From the NCBI GenBank assembly GCA_951230915.1, contig OX579637.1:37076001-37140000 (forward strand): a DNA stretch of 64,000 nt. The letters are read 5' to 3'. Below are positions 1-11,024 of this stretch, one piece after another; positions within the stretch are counted from its first letter, which is position 1; each line of letters begins with the position of its first letter. The notes under the pieces were generated by a model, which saw nothing but the letters and a program-made list of their open reading frames with translations, was not told the origin of the DNA and ran no database searches. Source of the DNA: Antitrichia curtipendula. Lineage: Eukaryota; Streptophyta; Bryopsida; Hypnales; Leucodontaceae. The position numbers were made by a program, and so were the translations under genes.

Positions 1-2990
1 CGTAGGGTTTGCTGGAGGGGGACTAAGGGTTGATGGGCCGAGTGCTTTGGGTTTTATTTTGTTTTGTAACATTACAATAGGGTTTAGGGAGAGAAATGAA
101 AAACCACCACACTGTTCAGGGGGCTTTAAGGAGAAGAAGGGTGAGCGAGGCCTAGGGGTCAACAGGTGTCCCAAATTAGAAAATGAGGTATGTCGATGTC
201 GGGTGCTGGGATGTATCGAGATCGGGGGCATCGAGATCTCGATATCGACGGTCTCAAGATCTTGCGGTTTTTAGGATGCTAACATTTTGACTTATCCAAA
301 GGATTAAAAACAGATCGGGAATTATTAAAAGGGATTAAACACAGATCGGGGTGACGATCATGGCGGGGACAAGAGGCGGTATAGGCGACGGTGTCGTTTT
401 CAAGGCCCGAAGGGGGGCAGTGCCAACGACTCGCGCGGTGTCTTCACTGTTGCACAATTGAGGTCTTGGGTTTAGGGTGGCTTCGGGGGTGTATTGCGGT
501 TGTTGGAAGAGATTCTTGATTTTAATATAGATGGTCGATAAAGAAGGATTTTTTAGCGGCTTCAGATCACAGGAGCTCTCTTGGAAGTAAGCGGTTAGGA
601 TTTTGGGTCGTTTCACCCTGCTCCGTAGGGTGGTACCAAAATTTGCCGGGCCGCTATGGTTTAGGGTTTAGACGCCACATGAGTCATTGGCATTGCCACC
701 ATTGGCCAATCTAGTCACTTGCATACCACCCTCACCACCCTAAACCCAAAGATCAATGGGGTCCAGAGCTTGGCGCCGGAAGACTGAAACAATCTTGGAC
801 TTGAAGAAGAGCCTAGAGGGCGCCATTATTTGCGTCAAAGGTGAAATCGCACCAAACAATTCTACGCTGCAACAGTTCTTCATTTTTGGGGTCGTTATAA
901 TTGAGGGAATAATGTAAAGAGATGTCGGTATTGCCATGTGACCGATAGCAACTCCAGTATAAACGTAGTTAGCAAGTCGGTTTCACCCCATTTTTTACTG
1001 TTGGTGCTATTGGAACAAACACTTTATTAGTTTGCCGATGGTATGGCCAAATGATTTCTTGTAGGTATTGCAGGAGAATTGTCTGGCAAATGTTCACTAC
1101 AACCCAGGAATGGGAAGCATGTTGGCGGCACGGCCGAATGCTTGTTTCCATGAGTTGTGGATTTCAGGGTTTACTTTTCCTACTCATGATGTTGCATATA
1201 TACTTCTGCGGTTTGGGGTATCCTAATATCATCCCTGAAATTGAGAATGGGTTTGGCAATGCTCCGCACTTATCATCTGTAATCGATAGATGTTAGGTGC
1301 CTTAGCTTTCAGCATGCAAGCAGTATGTGTGGGTTTAGGGCATCCCATTGTGTTGAATGATTTGGATTGTTGTTGTGCACTCCGAGCAACTATGAATGTG
1401 AAAACTCTGGAGCTCATCACTGCCGTGCACCTACCTATAGATCACAATTAGGTATTATGATATCTTGATTTCGATGTCGACGGCATCGATATCTCAATAT
1501 CGACGGCATCAATATCTTGAGGCATTTTGGATTTTGATGTTGGTTTAGGGATATATCGAGTTGATTATAACAACATCTCGATTTTGATGTGGCAGGCATC
1601 GATATCGAAATCAAGAGTTCAGGTTGCTGAGATATCGACTGATATCAAGGATTGAAAACATGTCGGTTTAGTACTTTAGGGTGATAGGGTTGAGGACACA
1701 TATGAGGTCCGTGGGACGCTTGGGAGCAGAGGTCTTTGAAGAAACAATGGCAAGAAATGGCTCTCCAGGGGTCCGGTGGTAGTACTTCATATGGTCGCGG
1801 ACCGGAGTTGATGGAGGCAATGGAGATGTTGAAGAGTGGGTCGCACTCGTAGTATGTAGATTAGGACTTTCCCTACAAATATTGTGTGTTTCTAAAGGGT
1901 TATTGTACTCCCTGAACTGTAATCGGGCCATTTTGGGGATGAAGTGCATGCTCATTTTTGGCTTAGTTGTGAGTAAAGAAATTATAAAAGCAAATGATTC
2001 CCGGATCCACTGTAAACACTTGCATGGGCAACGCTTGATTCTCATGGACACGTTCAATTACCAAGTGTGGTTTGTGCAAGGGTTTAGGCTGGACCTGGGA
2101 ATGGTGTTATAGGTAGTTTCCTTGCTCAAGTGTAGGCCAAAGTCCTAGTGGAAATGGCACAAGAAAGACCTACTTTCTGGGATAAAACATCCCAGGACTC
2201 TTGTTTTATATGAATTTCAAAATTCATATGAAGTAGAAAATTCGATATACTGACGTCGATTGTTGGATTATTTTAAGATCGATTTCGTTGTCGTGGCGCA
2301 CTGACATCTGGATATTGGTAGCATCCATATTCATATCGGTAGCATTGAGATATCGATATCTACTCCATTTTAGTCTTCCGACATCTGTTATAACAGCAAG
2401 TGAATGTACTCTTCATGAAAAGTTGCACACTAGGGGTTATAGATTGTGTGGATTTAGGGATGTAGGCTTCTGTACAAAGATATCTCGATGTCCGGATATG
2501 TGTTTAATCTTTTTAGGGTCTCTCCATAATTCAGGACCAAAAACACCTCGAGATATGATTGCTCTCGATATTGAGATATCGATGCATTTGACATTGAAAT
2601 TGAGATATCGACGTAACCGATTTCGATATATCCCAGCAACCGACATCGGGGTATCTAATTTTCTAATTCATATCAACTTAGAAATTCAGTATCTTTTTGG
2701 TTTCAATTGGAACGTCGCCGCCTCTAAACCGCCGCATTCTTCTCTGTAGAAAGATTAAATGTAAATACACAGGGTTCCTTGACATCGACACTTCGAGAAG
2801 AAGCAATTCTACAAATAGTGCTAGCAAGAACCCCCCTTCTCCATTCTGCACTTCCTTTGTTTTGTTTGCTTTGTTTACAATTGAGATATTTGGAAACATG
2901 CTTTCAAAGGTCATAGGGTTGAGGGTACGAGAAGAAAACTTCATAGAAGGAAGAATGTGACGATTTTGGGATGAACACGTTCCCATTGAC
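1..2990. repeat. Repeat A, copy 1 (non-coding; cut by window edge)
   Basis: Long dispersed repeat with no convincing gene. Positions 1-1897 recur at 8137-10033 with one visible indel (a G near position 16), and 1898-2990 recurs at 25760-26855 with about 2-3% differences. It contains two blocks rich in GATATCGA-type motifs (about 200-260 and 1440-1660, then 2230-2650) and many single TTTAGGG heptamers. The small ORFs here are identical in both copies only because the duplication is recent; none resembles a known protein. The copy begins before the window. Its head is also seen as shorter copies at 3285-3480 and 8055-8137. Confidence 0.85.
1888..1897 (+). other. Empty target site of the MULE
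   Basis: A single GTTTCTAAAG here corresponds to the two copies at 10024-10033 and 25750-25759 that flank the 15.7 kb MULE. This repeat copy therefore keeps the pre-insertion state of the target. Confidence 0.85.
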
Positions 2991-3004
2991 AACAAAAAAG
3001 GATA

Positions 3005-3684
3005 ATGGATTCCGAATCAGTTGAATTAGAAGGGTACACTGCTGAACCGACGACCTCAGCGAAGGTGCCCAAAGAATCACTGGGTGCCCCCCTCGGCCCT
3101 AAGTTCCAAGCAGGTTCACAGTTTCGCCTCAACAGCCCGACCCAGAAAACTTTAGACCCTGCTCGAAGTCTGATGCCCTGTCTGGCCCGAAGTCCGATGC
3201 CTAGCCCGCCCGAAGTCCAATGCCCAGCCCGAAGAAAAAACAAGCTCGGTAAAAGAACCCCACGCACAAGATGAACTCTTCCTAAACCCTACGGAGCGGA
3301 GCGAATAGGGTTTAGGCCTGTCGCGGAGCGCCGATAGGCGCGTAGCTACAGTCCTTCGTAGGGTTTGCTGGAGGGGGAATACAGGGTTGATGGGCCGAGT
3401 TCTTTGGATTTTATTTTGTTTTGTAACATTACAACATTGAGAGGAAGAGAAATGAAAAAAAAAGCACTGTTCATCCATCACAAAAGAGAACCCCGCAAGA
3501 AGAAGCTGCCGAATTAGAACTGCGCAAAAAGCGGAGAGGGGTGGTGAAGGTACCTCAGCCCCCGCCTCTCTCTACAACAGGAGTGGATAACGAATTACTC
3601 AAACGGAAGACGAGAAACATGACAGCCGAGGAGAAGAAACAAAAGAAAACCAAGAAGAGTCACAGAATTACGCCGCTTGGTTAG
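3005..3684 (+). other. Possible interrupted coding remnant
   Basis: An ATG-initiated ORF (3005-3274) is followed by a short copy of the head of repeat A (about 3285-3480). A lysine/arginine-rich open frame (about 3478-3684, ending TAG) comes next and contains KKRRGVVKV and a basic tail. Similar AAAAG..AACCCC sequences flank the repeat insertion on both sides. This could be one short basic protein split by a repeat, or chance. I do not recognise a family. Confidence 0.25.
3285..3480. repeat. Short copy of the repeat A head
   Basis: Matches 8055-8240 with scattered differences. One of these is a block where this copy reads ACATTGAGAGG and the other copies read ATAGGGTTTAGGG. Confidence 0.8.
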
Positions 3685-3925
3685 ATTCTGTGTACATTCT
3701 ATTGTACTGGATGCACTAACTTTGTACGCCGATTTAGGGTTGGAACATTTACAAAACTGAAATGTGGCTTCAAAGTTTGTCCAACTTGATAAAAAGCCAC
3801 AAACAAAAAAATATTGTCGTGAGATTATGTACTATTTTAGTACGCACTAAAAACTATGGCTTCCACAAACTGCATTTAAATTCACAATGCTGCCATAGAC
3901 ACTGGAAACTCACAATGCTGCCACT

Positions 3926-4459
3926 TCAAAGAAGACGTCTTGGTGTAGAAAGGTGAGCGGGGATGTCGATCTTGAAAACGGATGGACCCACTAACCTGAA
4001 CTGTATGCGCTCACCCTCACAAACTTTGTAGTGTTCTGCGAAGCGCTTGAAGCCATTCGTAAACTTCACTTGTCGATGGTTGTTGCTGTAACATACCGCC
4101 ACAGACACTGGAAACTGTAGCTGCTCTCCAATAAGAGTGAGCACAGCCCCCTCCCAATACTCCAATCCATAGTCCCGCACGAACCATGCAGGCACCGTCT
4201 GCAAAAGCACGCAAGTCAGTTAATATAAAAAAAATCTCCTAAAAAATCTCCTAATTAATTTTCATGCACATACCACACGGCGAGGGCAACTTACCAACGC
4301 AGTGAAGGAAGTTTTCTTCATGATCTTCTCAAAACTGGGGTATTCTTCCACTCCCCATGTTTCACTCCCCAAGCACTCCCCATGTTGCGCTTCCTCAGTG
4401 CGCTCCACTTTTGGTTTCAGTGGACGTGTTCTTCTAGTTGCATACTTCATCCTCGCCAT
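3926..4459 (-). CDS. B3 DNA-binding domain protein (two exons, 145 aa)
   Basis: Exons are 4459-4295 and 4198-3926. The intron runs from GTAAGT to a TTTTGCAG acceptor, both sides in phase 0, and the protein ends TGA. A basic N-terminus (MARMKYATRR) leads into EEYPSFEKIMKKTSF, then VPAWFVRDYG, a strand-rich centre, FTNGFKRFAEHYKV, GERIQFRLVG and FKIDI. This is the order of a plant B3 fold, in which paired strands insert into the DNA major groove; the pattern is closest to REM-type B3 proteins. B3 proteins are nuclear transcription factors, and this one has a single B3 domain and little else. It is shorter than most multi-domain relatives, so it may be a small single-domain gene or a captured fragment. 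Start chosen at the ATG of MARMKY; an upstream in-frame ATG at about 4555 would add a low-complexity leader. The B3 call is solid; expression is unknown. Confidence 0.7.
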
Positions 4460-4559
4460 TTCGGAAGAGAACGAGACAAACTCTGTGCAAGATGTGTGCA
4501 AAAATGTGCAAGATGTGTGCAAGAATTGAGCATGCTGTAAGCCTTGGGGCTGCAATGAA

Positions 4560-5636
4560 TAGTGTTTAAAGTGTACATACTGTAAAACCGCCTTCGACCA
4601 CTACATTTTGGACAAATGTCATGAGATTTCAAGTATCCTACTTGTACTATACATTGAGCGGGACAAATGTCATGAGTAATCCACTTGAAACGACTTCTTA
4701 GACAATTTTGACATCATGTGAATCCAACGACCAGAAAAAACCGGAAGTTAGTTCAAAGTGAGCCGCTGGATTTGGGAAAAAAACCCGGTTGGGATTTGAA
4801 GCCGGCTACATCATACAATACTTGCATGTATCGGTCTTTTTATTAAAAACATAAATTGGAAACCTGTGTTCTCAATTTGGAGGCTTCCATTGCAACTAAA
4901 CCCTAAACCCTAAGCATTGTTTTTATTCTAAGCCATTTGATCAATCTGATTATAGTTTTTCAAAGAACATGTGTGCTCAAAATGAGGCATTCTTGTTTCA
5001 ATTAATGTTCTGTTCATTTAAAAGAAAATGTTTTCATTTTATATGGCTCAAGTTTAGGGTTTTCATGAGAATAAATATACTTGTTCTTATTTTCATGTAT
5101 ACAGTTCAATATTCAATTCATTGTTGTTTTTCTATGGTTCATGGTTCAGTATTTCCATTGTAAGAATCAGAATAACCAATCTCAATTGAATTTCCTCTTT
5201 CATAATCTCCAAAAATCTACTTTTGTTTTGGTATTGTTGGGGATTCAAGGAAAAAAATGGAGAAATGCAATTAAGAGGAGTACTTTGCACCCCTCCCACC
5301 TTTCCCTATAGATCGCAGTTACAGGAATGCAGCGCATTCCGGGGTACACCGGTACACCTTTTTACACGCAAGGTACACCGGTGTACCTTTCCCTTTGGGA
5401 ATGCACGTCATTTTACTGGAATGCACGTCGGAACTCGGAAATACACCCTGACCGCGCGCGTGCGAGCTGGTGCAGACATGTCCTTGTGCAGGCAATTTGC
5501 ACTCATTGAACTCTGCGATACACCTTGCTTGCGCGCCTCTCTTAAACAGCAGATCTAACTCCTTTGGCGTTGGTGGACTTTAGGCCGCCCCGCAACATGC
5601 CTTTTCGATGGAATGCGGTTTTAAGGTAGCCATGGA
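4560..5636. other. Non-coding stretch with a palindromic hairpin
   Basis: AT-rich DNA without a supported gene. It holds two CCCTAAA units near 4900 and, at 5329-5400, a hairpin with GGTACACCGGTACACC facing GGTACACCGGTGTACC. A related hairpin lies near 46480. Confidence 0.6.
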
Positions 5637-5932
5637 GCAAGGCCATTTCGGGTTTGGGTTGGGTTTTGGATCTTGAGGGCTTCAGATTTTGGGTCACTTG
5701 CAACAGAGAGGGAAGGGGTGCGGTTTTTAGGATATCGGCAGTTCACCACGATATGGGGGTTGAGGGTGTCGGGTCAGCACCGTAGAGGCAGCAAGGCCAT
5801 TTCGGTTTGGGGTTTGGTTTTGGATCTTGAGGGCTTTGGATTTTGCCCCACTTGCGACGGAGAGGGAAGGGGTGCGGTTTAGGGTGGGTATCGGCAGTTC
5901 ACCCTGATATGGGGGTTGAGGGTGTCGGGTCA
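5637..5932. repeat. Tandem duplication, ~154 bp unit, two copies
   Basis: GCAAGGCCATTTCGG starts at 5637 and again at 5791, and each unit ends with GAGGGTGTCGGGTCA. Unit 1 has GGTTTTTAGGATATCGG where unit 2 has GGTTTAGGGTGGGTATCGG, one of several sites where a telomere-type heptamer marks only one copy. Confidence 0.8.
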
Positions 5933-6329
5933 ACAGGTGTGACCCGAAATGGGTGACTGTACGAACTAAAGTTGCGGTTCAGGTTAAACTTTAGGTTCCA
6001 GTTGCGGTTTTCATTTTTGGATGTTTTTGTGAGGTGGGCTTCCGTGGGATTTAGGGTTTAGGGTGCGGTTTGCGAGATATAGCAACTTTGACTTTAGGCG
6101 CGGGAGGTTTGACTTTGCGATTGTGACTTCGTTTTAAAGAATGAAAAGGCGAGAGTTAGCTTTTTGGATTGGGCTTGACAAGAGCTACCCAAAACTATGT
6201 TCAACTTCTAAAAATAGTAACTTTGATTTTTGGGGTCATTGATGGATGGGGAGCATGTTGGAGTCTCGTGGAAGGCAATATATTTTACTTTTGAGTTTAG
6301 GCATGGTTAGGCCTTCTTGTGAGGGTGCT

Positions 6330-7090
6330 AACATGACGTGGCACTTGTACATTGGACATTGTATGCAAAAGATATGGACAGATGAAGTGTTGTTTTTTCA
6401 AACTTCATCCGTCCATTGCCGCTAAATTTGACGTTGGAATTTTAAGTACAAGACACTTTTGGAATGGGGTCTAAAGCATCTACAACGTGGTGCTTTTCAT
6501 TTTTGCCAAAAATAGAAATTGAAAAGTGTCATTTGATGAAGGGGCACGTTTAGACTTTTGCATAAAGAAGGGCATTTTGAAACAGAAGGCATGGGGTCGT
6601 AGGTCTTCTTTGCGGGAGTCCGAAATGATGTGGCACTTGGCGATCGGACATTCAATGCAAAAGATATGAGGGGATGAAGTTTGGTTGGGTCAAACTTCAT
6701 CCGTCCATTGCCGCTAAATTTGACGTTGGATTTTCAAGTACAAGATACTTTTGGAATGCGGCAAAAAACATCTACAAGGTGGTCCTTTCAATTTTTGCCA
6801 AAAAATAGAAAAGTAAAAGTGTCATTTGACAAGGGGCCACGTTTAGACTTTTGCATAAAGAAGGGCATTTTGAAACAGAAGGCATGGGGTCGTAGGTCTT
6901 CTTTGCGGGAGTCCGAAATGATGTGGCACTTGACGATAGGACATTCCACGCAAAAGATATGAGCGGTCTAGGTTCGATTGGGTCGAACTTCATCTATCAA
7001 TTGCCGGAGACCGAAGTATCGGATGATAAAGGGCATTGCATTTTTGGAATGCAGTGAAAAGCATCTAGAAAGTGGTGCTTCTGGATTTTT
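6330..7090. repeat. Tandem repeat, ~292 bp unit, about 2.5 copies
   Basis: AACTTCATCCGTCCATTGCCGC begins near 6400 and 6692, and a weaker copy begins near 6984. GATGTGGCACTTG and AAGGGCATTTTGAAACAG recur with the same spacing. The two similar antisense ORFs here come from the repeat and are not genes. Confidence 0.8.
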
Positions 7091-7114
7091 AATTCCATGT
7101 GTAGGGTTCTTTTT

Positions 7115-7430
7115 AAAAAATTTAGGACTTCAAAATTCAAAGCGAAGTGTTTGCTGTATTTAAATGAATGAAATGAAGAATTCACATGTAAATTGAATGT
7201 AAACAGTAAAAAAAAACTCACGTACAAGTTGTAAACATTTGAATTGCTTGAAATCCGTGAAAAAATAAATACTATGCAAGTGTTTCCAATGTTTTTAACA
7301 TTTTCAAAGTGTGAAGTACAGCGTTTGCTGTATTTTAATGAATCAAATGAAGAATTCTCATGGAAATTGAATGAAATTTTTTGGGGGTAAAACACCTACA
7401 AGTCCTAAACATTTGAAGTGCTTGAAATCC
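7115..7430. repeat. Diverged direct duplication, ~185 bp
   Basis: The block around GTTTGCTGTATTT AAATGAATG, GAAGAATTC and AAATTGAATG at 7145-7200 recurs at 7322-7378, and both are followed by a CTTGAAATCC segment. 7430-8050 holds no supported gene; 7970-8055 is a diverged copy of repeat A positions about 345-430. Confidence 0.65.
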
Positions 7431-8054
7431 ATGAAAAAATTAGTAACATGCAAATGTGTCCTTGGTGTTCTGGCGATTGAAGTGGTTTAGGGTAGTGAAC
7501 ACCTATTTGCTTAGGGAGTAATGCGGTGCATTTTGGTGAACAAATAATGGTCGGAATGAAATGGAATCGTCGTTGAAGTGAAGCTCGGCCCTTTTGGGTT
7601 CTTTTAAAAAAGGTCTTTAGGGGATTGGGCTAATGATTTACGTATGGTTCTGGGTTTAGCCATTTTTGGGTTTCGGGGACGGTTTAGTAGTGTGCTTTGA
7701 AACAAGGTGCAAGGAGAATCAGCCTCCGTTAAAAATGGCTACCCATGACGGCTTTAGGGTACTGCAAACCTCGATCTCCATGTCCGGCTCCCCTGCGCTT
7801 CTTGCTTGCAAGGGGATCAATCGGCAATCACTGCTTACGGTTCCTAAATCCGTTTTGTGGGAAATGAATTAGAGCTTCAAATTAGAAAGGGACAAATTTA
7901 TATTCATCCTCGAGTGGTGCTAGACAGTGGATCGAACGATTTTAAGAAGATGACTCCAATAAGATCGTCAATGGGGTGTCGACGATCATGGCGAGTGAAG
8001 ACGGCAGTTTAGGCGACGCTATCATTTTCAAAGCGCGACGGGGGCAGTGCGAGT

Positions 8055-10033
8055 GACTTTTCCTAAACCCTGCGGAGTGGAGCGAGTAGGGTTTAGGCCT
8101 GTCGTGGAGCGCCGATAGGCACGTAGCTACAGTCCTCCGTAGGGTTTGCTGAGGGGGACTAAGGGTTGATGGGCCGAGTGCTTTGGGTTTTATTTTGTTT
8201 TGTAACATTACAATAGGGTTTAGGGAGAGAAATGAAAAACCACCACACTGTTCAGGGGGCTTTAAGGAGAAGAAGGGTGAGCGAGGCCTAGGGGTCAACA
8301 GGTGTCCCAAATTAGAAAATGAGGTATGTCGATGTCGGGTGCTGGGATGTATCGAGATCGGGGGCATCGAGATCTCGATATCGACGGTCTCAAGATCTTG
8401 CGGTTTTTAGGATGCTAACATTTTGACTTATCCAAAGGATTAAAAACAGATCGGGAATTATTAAAAGGGATTAAACACAGATCGGGGTGACGATCATGGC
8501 GGGGACAAGAGGCGGTATAGGCGACGGTGTCGTTTTCAAGGCCCGAAGGGGGGCAGTGCCAACGACTCGCGCGGTGTCTTCACTGTTGCACAATTGAGGT
8601 CTTGGGTTTAGGGTGGCTTCGGGGGTGTATTGCGGTTGTTGGAAGAGATTCTTGATTTTAATATAGATGGTCGATAAAGAAGGATTTTTTAGCGGCTTCA
8701 GATCACAGGAGCTCTCTTGGAAGTAAGCGGTTAGGATTTTGGGTCGTTTCACCCTGCTCCGTAGGGTGGTACCAAAATTTGCCGGGCCGCTATGGTTTAG
8801 GGTTTAGACGCCACATGAGTCATTGGCATTGCCACCATTGGCCAATCTAGTCACTTGCATACCACCCTCACCACCCTAAACCCAAAGATCAATGGGGTCC
8901 AGAGCTTGGCGCCGGAAGACTGAAACAATCTTGGACTTGAAGAAGAGCCTAGAGGGCGCCATTATTTGCGTCAAAGGTGAAATCGCACCAAACAATTCTA
9001 CGCTGCAACAGTTCTTCATTTTTGGGGTCGTTATAATTGAGGGAATAATGTAAAGAGATGTCGGTATTGCCATGTGACCGATAGCAACTCCAGTATAAAC
9101 GTAGTTAGCAAGTCGGTTTCACCCCATTTTTTACTGTTGGTGCTATTGGAACAAACACTTTATTAGTTTGCCGATGGTATGGCCAAATGATTTCTTGTAG
9201 GTATTGCAGGAGAATTGTCTGGCAAATGTTCACTACAACCCAGGAATGGGAAGCATGTTGGCGGCACGGCCGAATGCTTGTTTCCATGAGTTGTGGATTT
9301 CAGGGTTTACTTTTCCTACTCATGATGTTGCATATATACTTCTGCGGTTTGGGGTATCCTAATATCATCCCTGAAATTGAGAATGGGTTTGGCAATGCTC
9401 CGCACTTATCATCTGTAATCGATAGATGTTAGGTGCCTTAGCTTTCAGCATGCAAGCAGTATGTGTGGGTTTAGGGCATCCCATTGTGTTGAATGATTTG
9501 GATTGTTGTTGTGCACTCCGAGCAACTATGAATGTGAAAACTCTGGAGCTCATCACTGCCGTGCACCTACCTATAGATCACAATTAGGTATTATGATATC
9601 TTGATTTCGATGTCGACGGCATCGATATCTCAATATCGACGGCATCAATATCTTGAGGCATTTTGGATTTTGATGTTGGTTTAGGGATATATCGAGTTGA
9701 TTATAACAACATCTCGATTTTGATGTGGCAGGCATCGATATCGAAATCAAGAGTTCAGGTTGCTGAGATATCGACTGATATCAAGGATTGAAAACATGTC
9801 GGTTTAGTACTTTAGGGTGATAGGGTTGAGGACACATATGAGGTCCGTGGGACGCTTGGGAGCAGAGGTCTTTGAAGAAACAATGGCAAGAAATGGCTCT
9901 CCAGGGGTCCGGTGGTAGTACTTCATATGGTCGCGGACCGGAGTTGATGGAGGCAATGGAGATGTTGAAGAGTGGGTCGCACTCGTAGTATGTAGATTAG
10001 GACTTTCCCTACAAATATTGTGTGTTTCTAAAG
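8055..10033. repeat. Repeat A, copy 2, left part
   Basis: 8137-10033 matches 1-1897 almost base for base. The match stops exactly at the MULE border (GTTTCTAAAG) and resumes at 25750. Confidence 0.9.
10024..10033 (+). other. MULE target-site duplication, left
   Basis: GTTTCTAAAG, identical to 25750-25759. A 9-11 bp duplication is typical of Mutator-like elements. Confidence 0.85.
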
Positions 10034-10073
10034 CAGGAATGCTAGAATGTGAGCAGTGAGCAGTGAGCAGTGC
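10034..10073 (+). repeat. MULE left terminal inverted repeat
   Basis: CAGGAATGCTAGAATG followed by three GAGCAGT heptamers; it pairs with 25705-25749. Confidence 0.85.
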
Positions 10074-10429
10074 GGTGTGATTTTTTACTTGGATGCGGTA
10101 TCCTATGACCACGGAATTTGGGTGTTAGAAGGTGTGAAATTTGCCTAAGCGTGGTGCCCATATCCGTGGAAAAAAAAATAATTGTTGGCAAAAGGGGGAT
10201 TCTAATTCGTGGAAATAATTCCTTTAGAGTACTCGAAGAAAAATGGATGGATGATGGATAGATAAAGTTGAATGTGGATGAATGCGGATGAATGAAAAAT
10301 TCTTGAAGAAAAAAAAAATGTAATTATGAGTGGGACATGATTGTTGCCCCTTTTCTCTAATTTTGCCTGAAGGCCAAAAAGGCTCCTCGGTACCAAAGAA
10401 CCCTATTGGCCTCTACAAAAATTTAGAAG

Positions 10430-10560
10430 TCCAGAAGGCCTTTTTGGCACCGAGGAGGCCTTTTGGCCTTCACAATTAAAATGTGAAGTTCAATGTTTAT
10501 TTTTTAATGGTACAAATTTATTAGGGGCATATATAATGTTTCCTCAAAATAAGATTCAAT
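10430..10560. repeat. Subterminal repeat, left
   Basis: AGGCCTTTTGGCCTTCACAA followed by GTGAAGTT, a poly-T tract and GGTA. A diverged direct copy lies at 24990-25110. 10560-11020 holds no further supported feature. Confidence 0.5.
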
Positions 10561-11024
10561 TTTTTTTTTGGGTTCAAGTAGGTTGAGCTCCACCTGAACC
10601 CTACCTCATCAAAAGTTTCTATTTCTTGGGATTAGGGTGGTTGTCCTGAGGTGCGTAATTTTTTCTAAAAAGATTTAATGATCCAGACTATCAAAATCTT
10701 TTTGCTACGACCGCAAGGGCATCATTTCAGCCAACTACTCGTTAAGGGGTTACTGAACATTTTGCAATATGCGCAGCCATAGAAGTTGGAGGTAAACAAT
10801 ATAAAAGAATTAAGTAGATAGAAAGAGATATGATTTAATGCATTGTATGAATTTCTGAGAACACAAAAAAGGCATTGTGAGGATGGTGTTTGAGACAAGT
10901 GACAAATGATATAAAACACATTGAAAGAGTCCAATATCATGAAGTTCCAAAGGTATGAAAGCAATATAAGACAATTAGAGGAGACAAAGTACCAAAATAA
11001 AGTGTAGTGGCCCTTTTAGTCTCA

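Noticed and set aside
47..2112. Several ORFs conserved between 1-2 kb and 8-10 kb
   Set aside because: They are identical because the DNA was duplicated recently; they overlap on both strands and show no protein motif.
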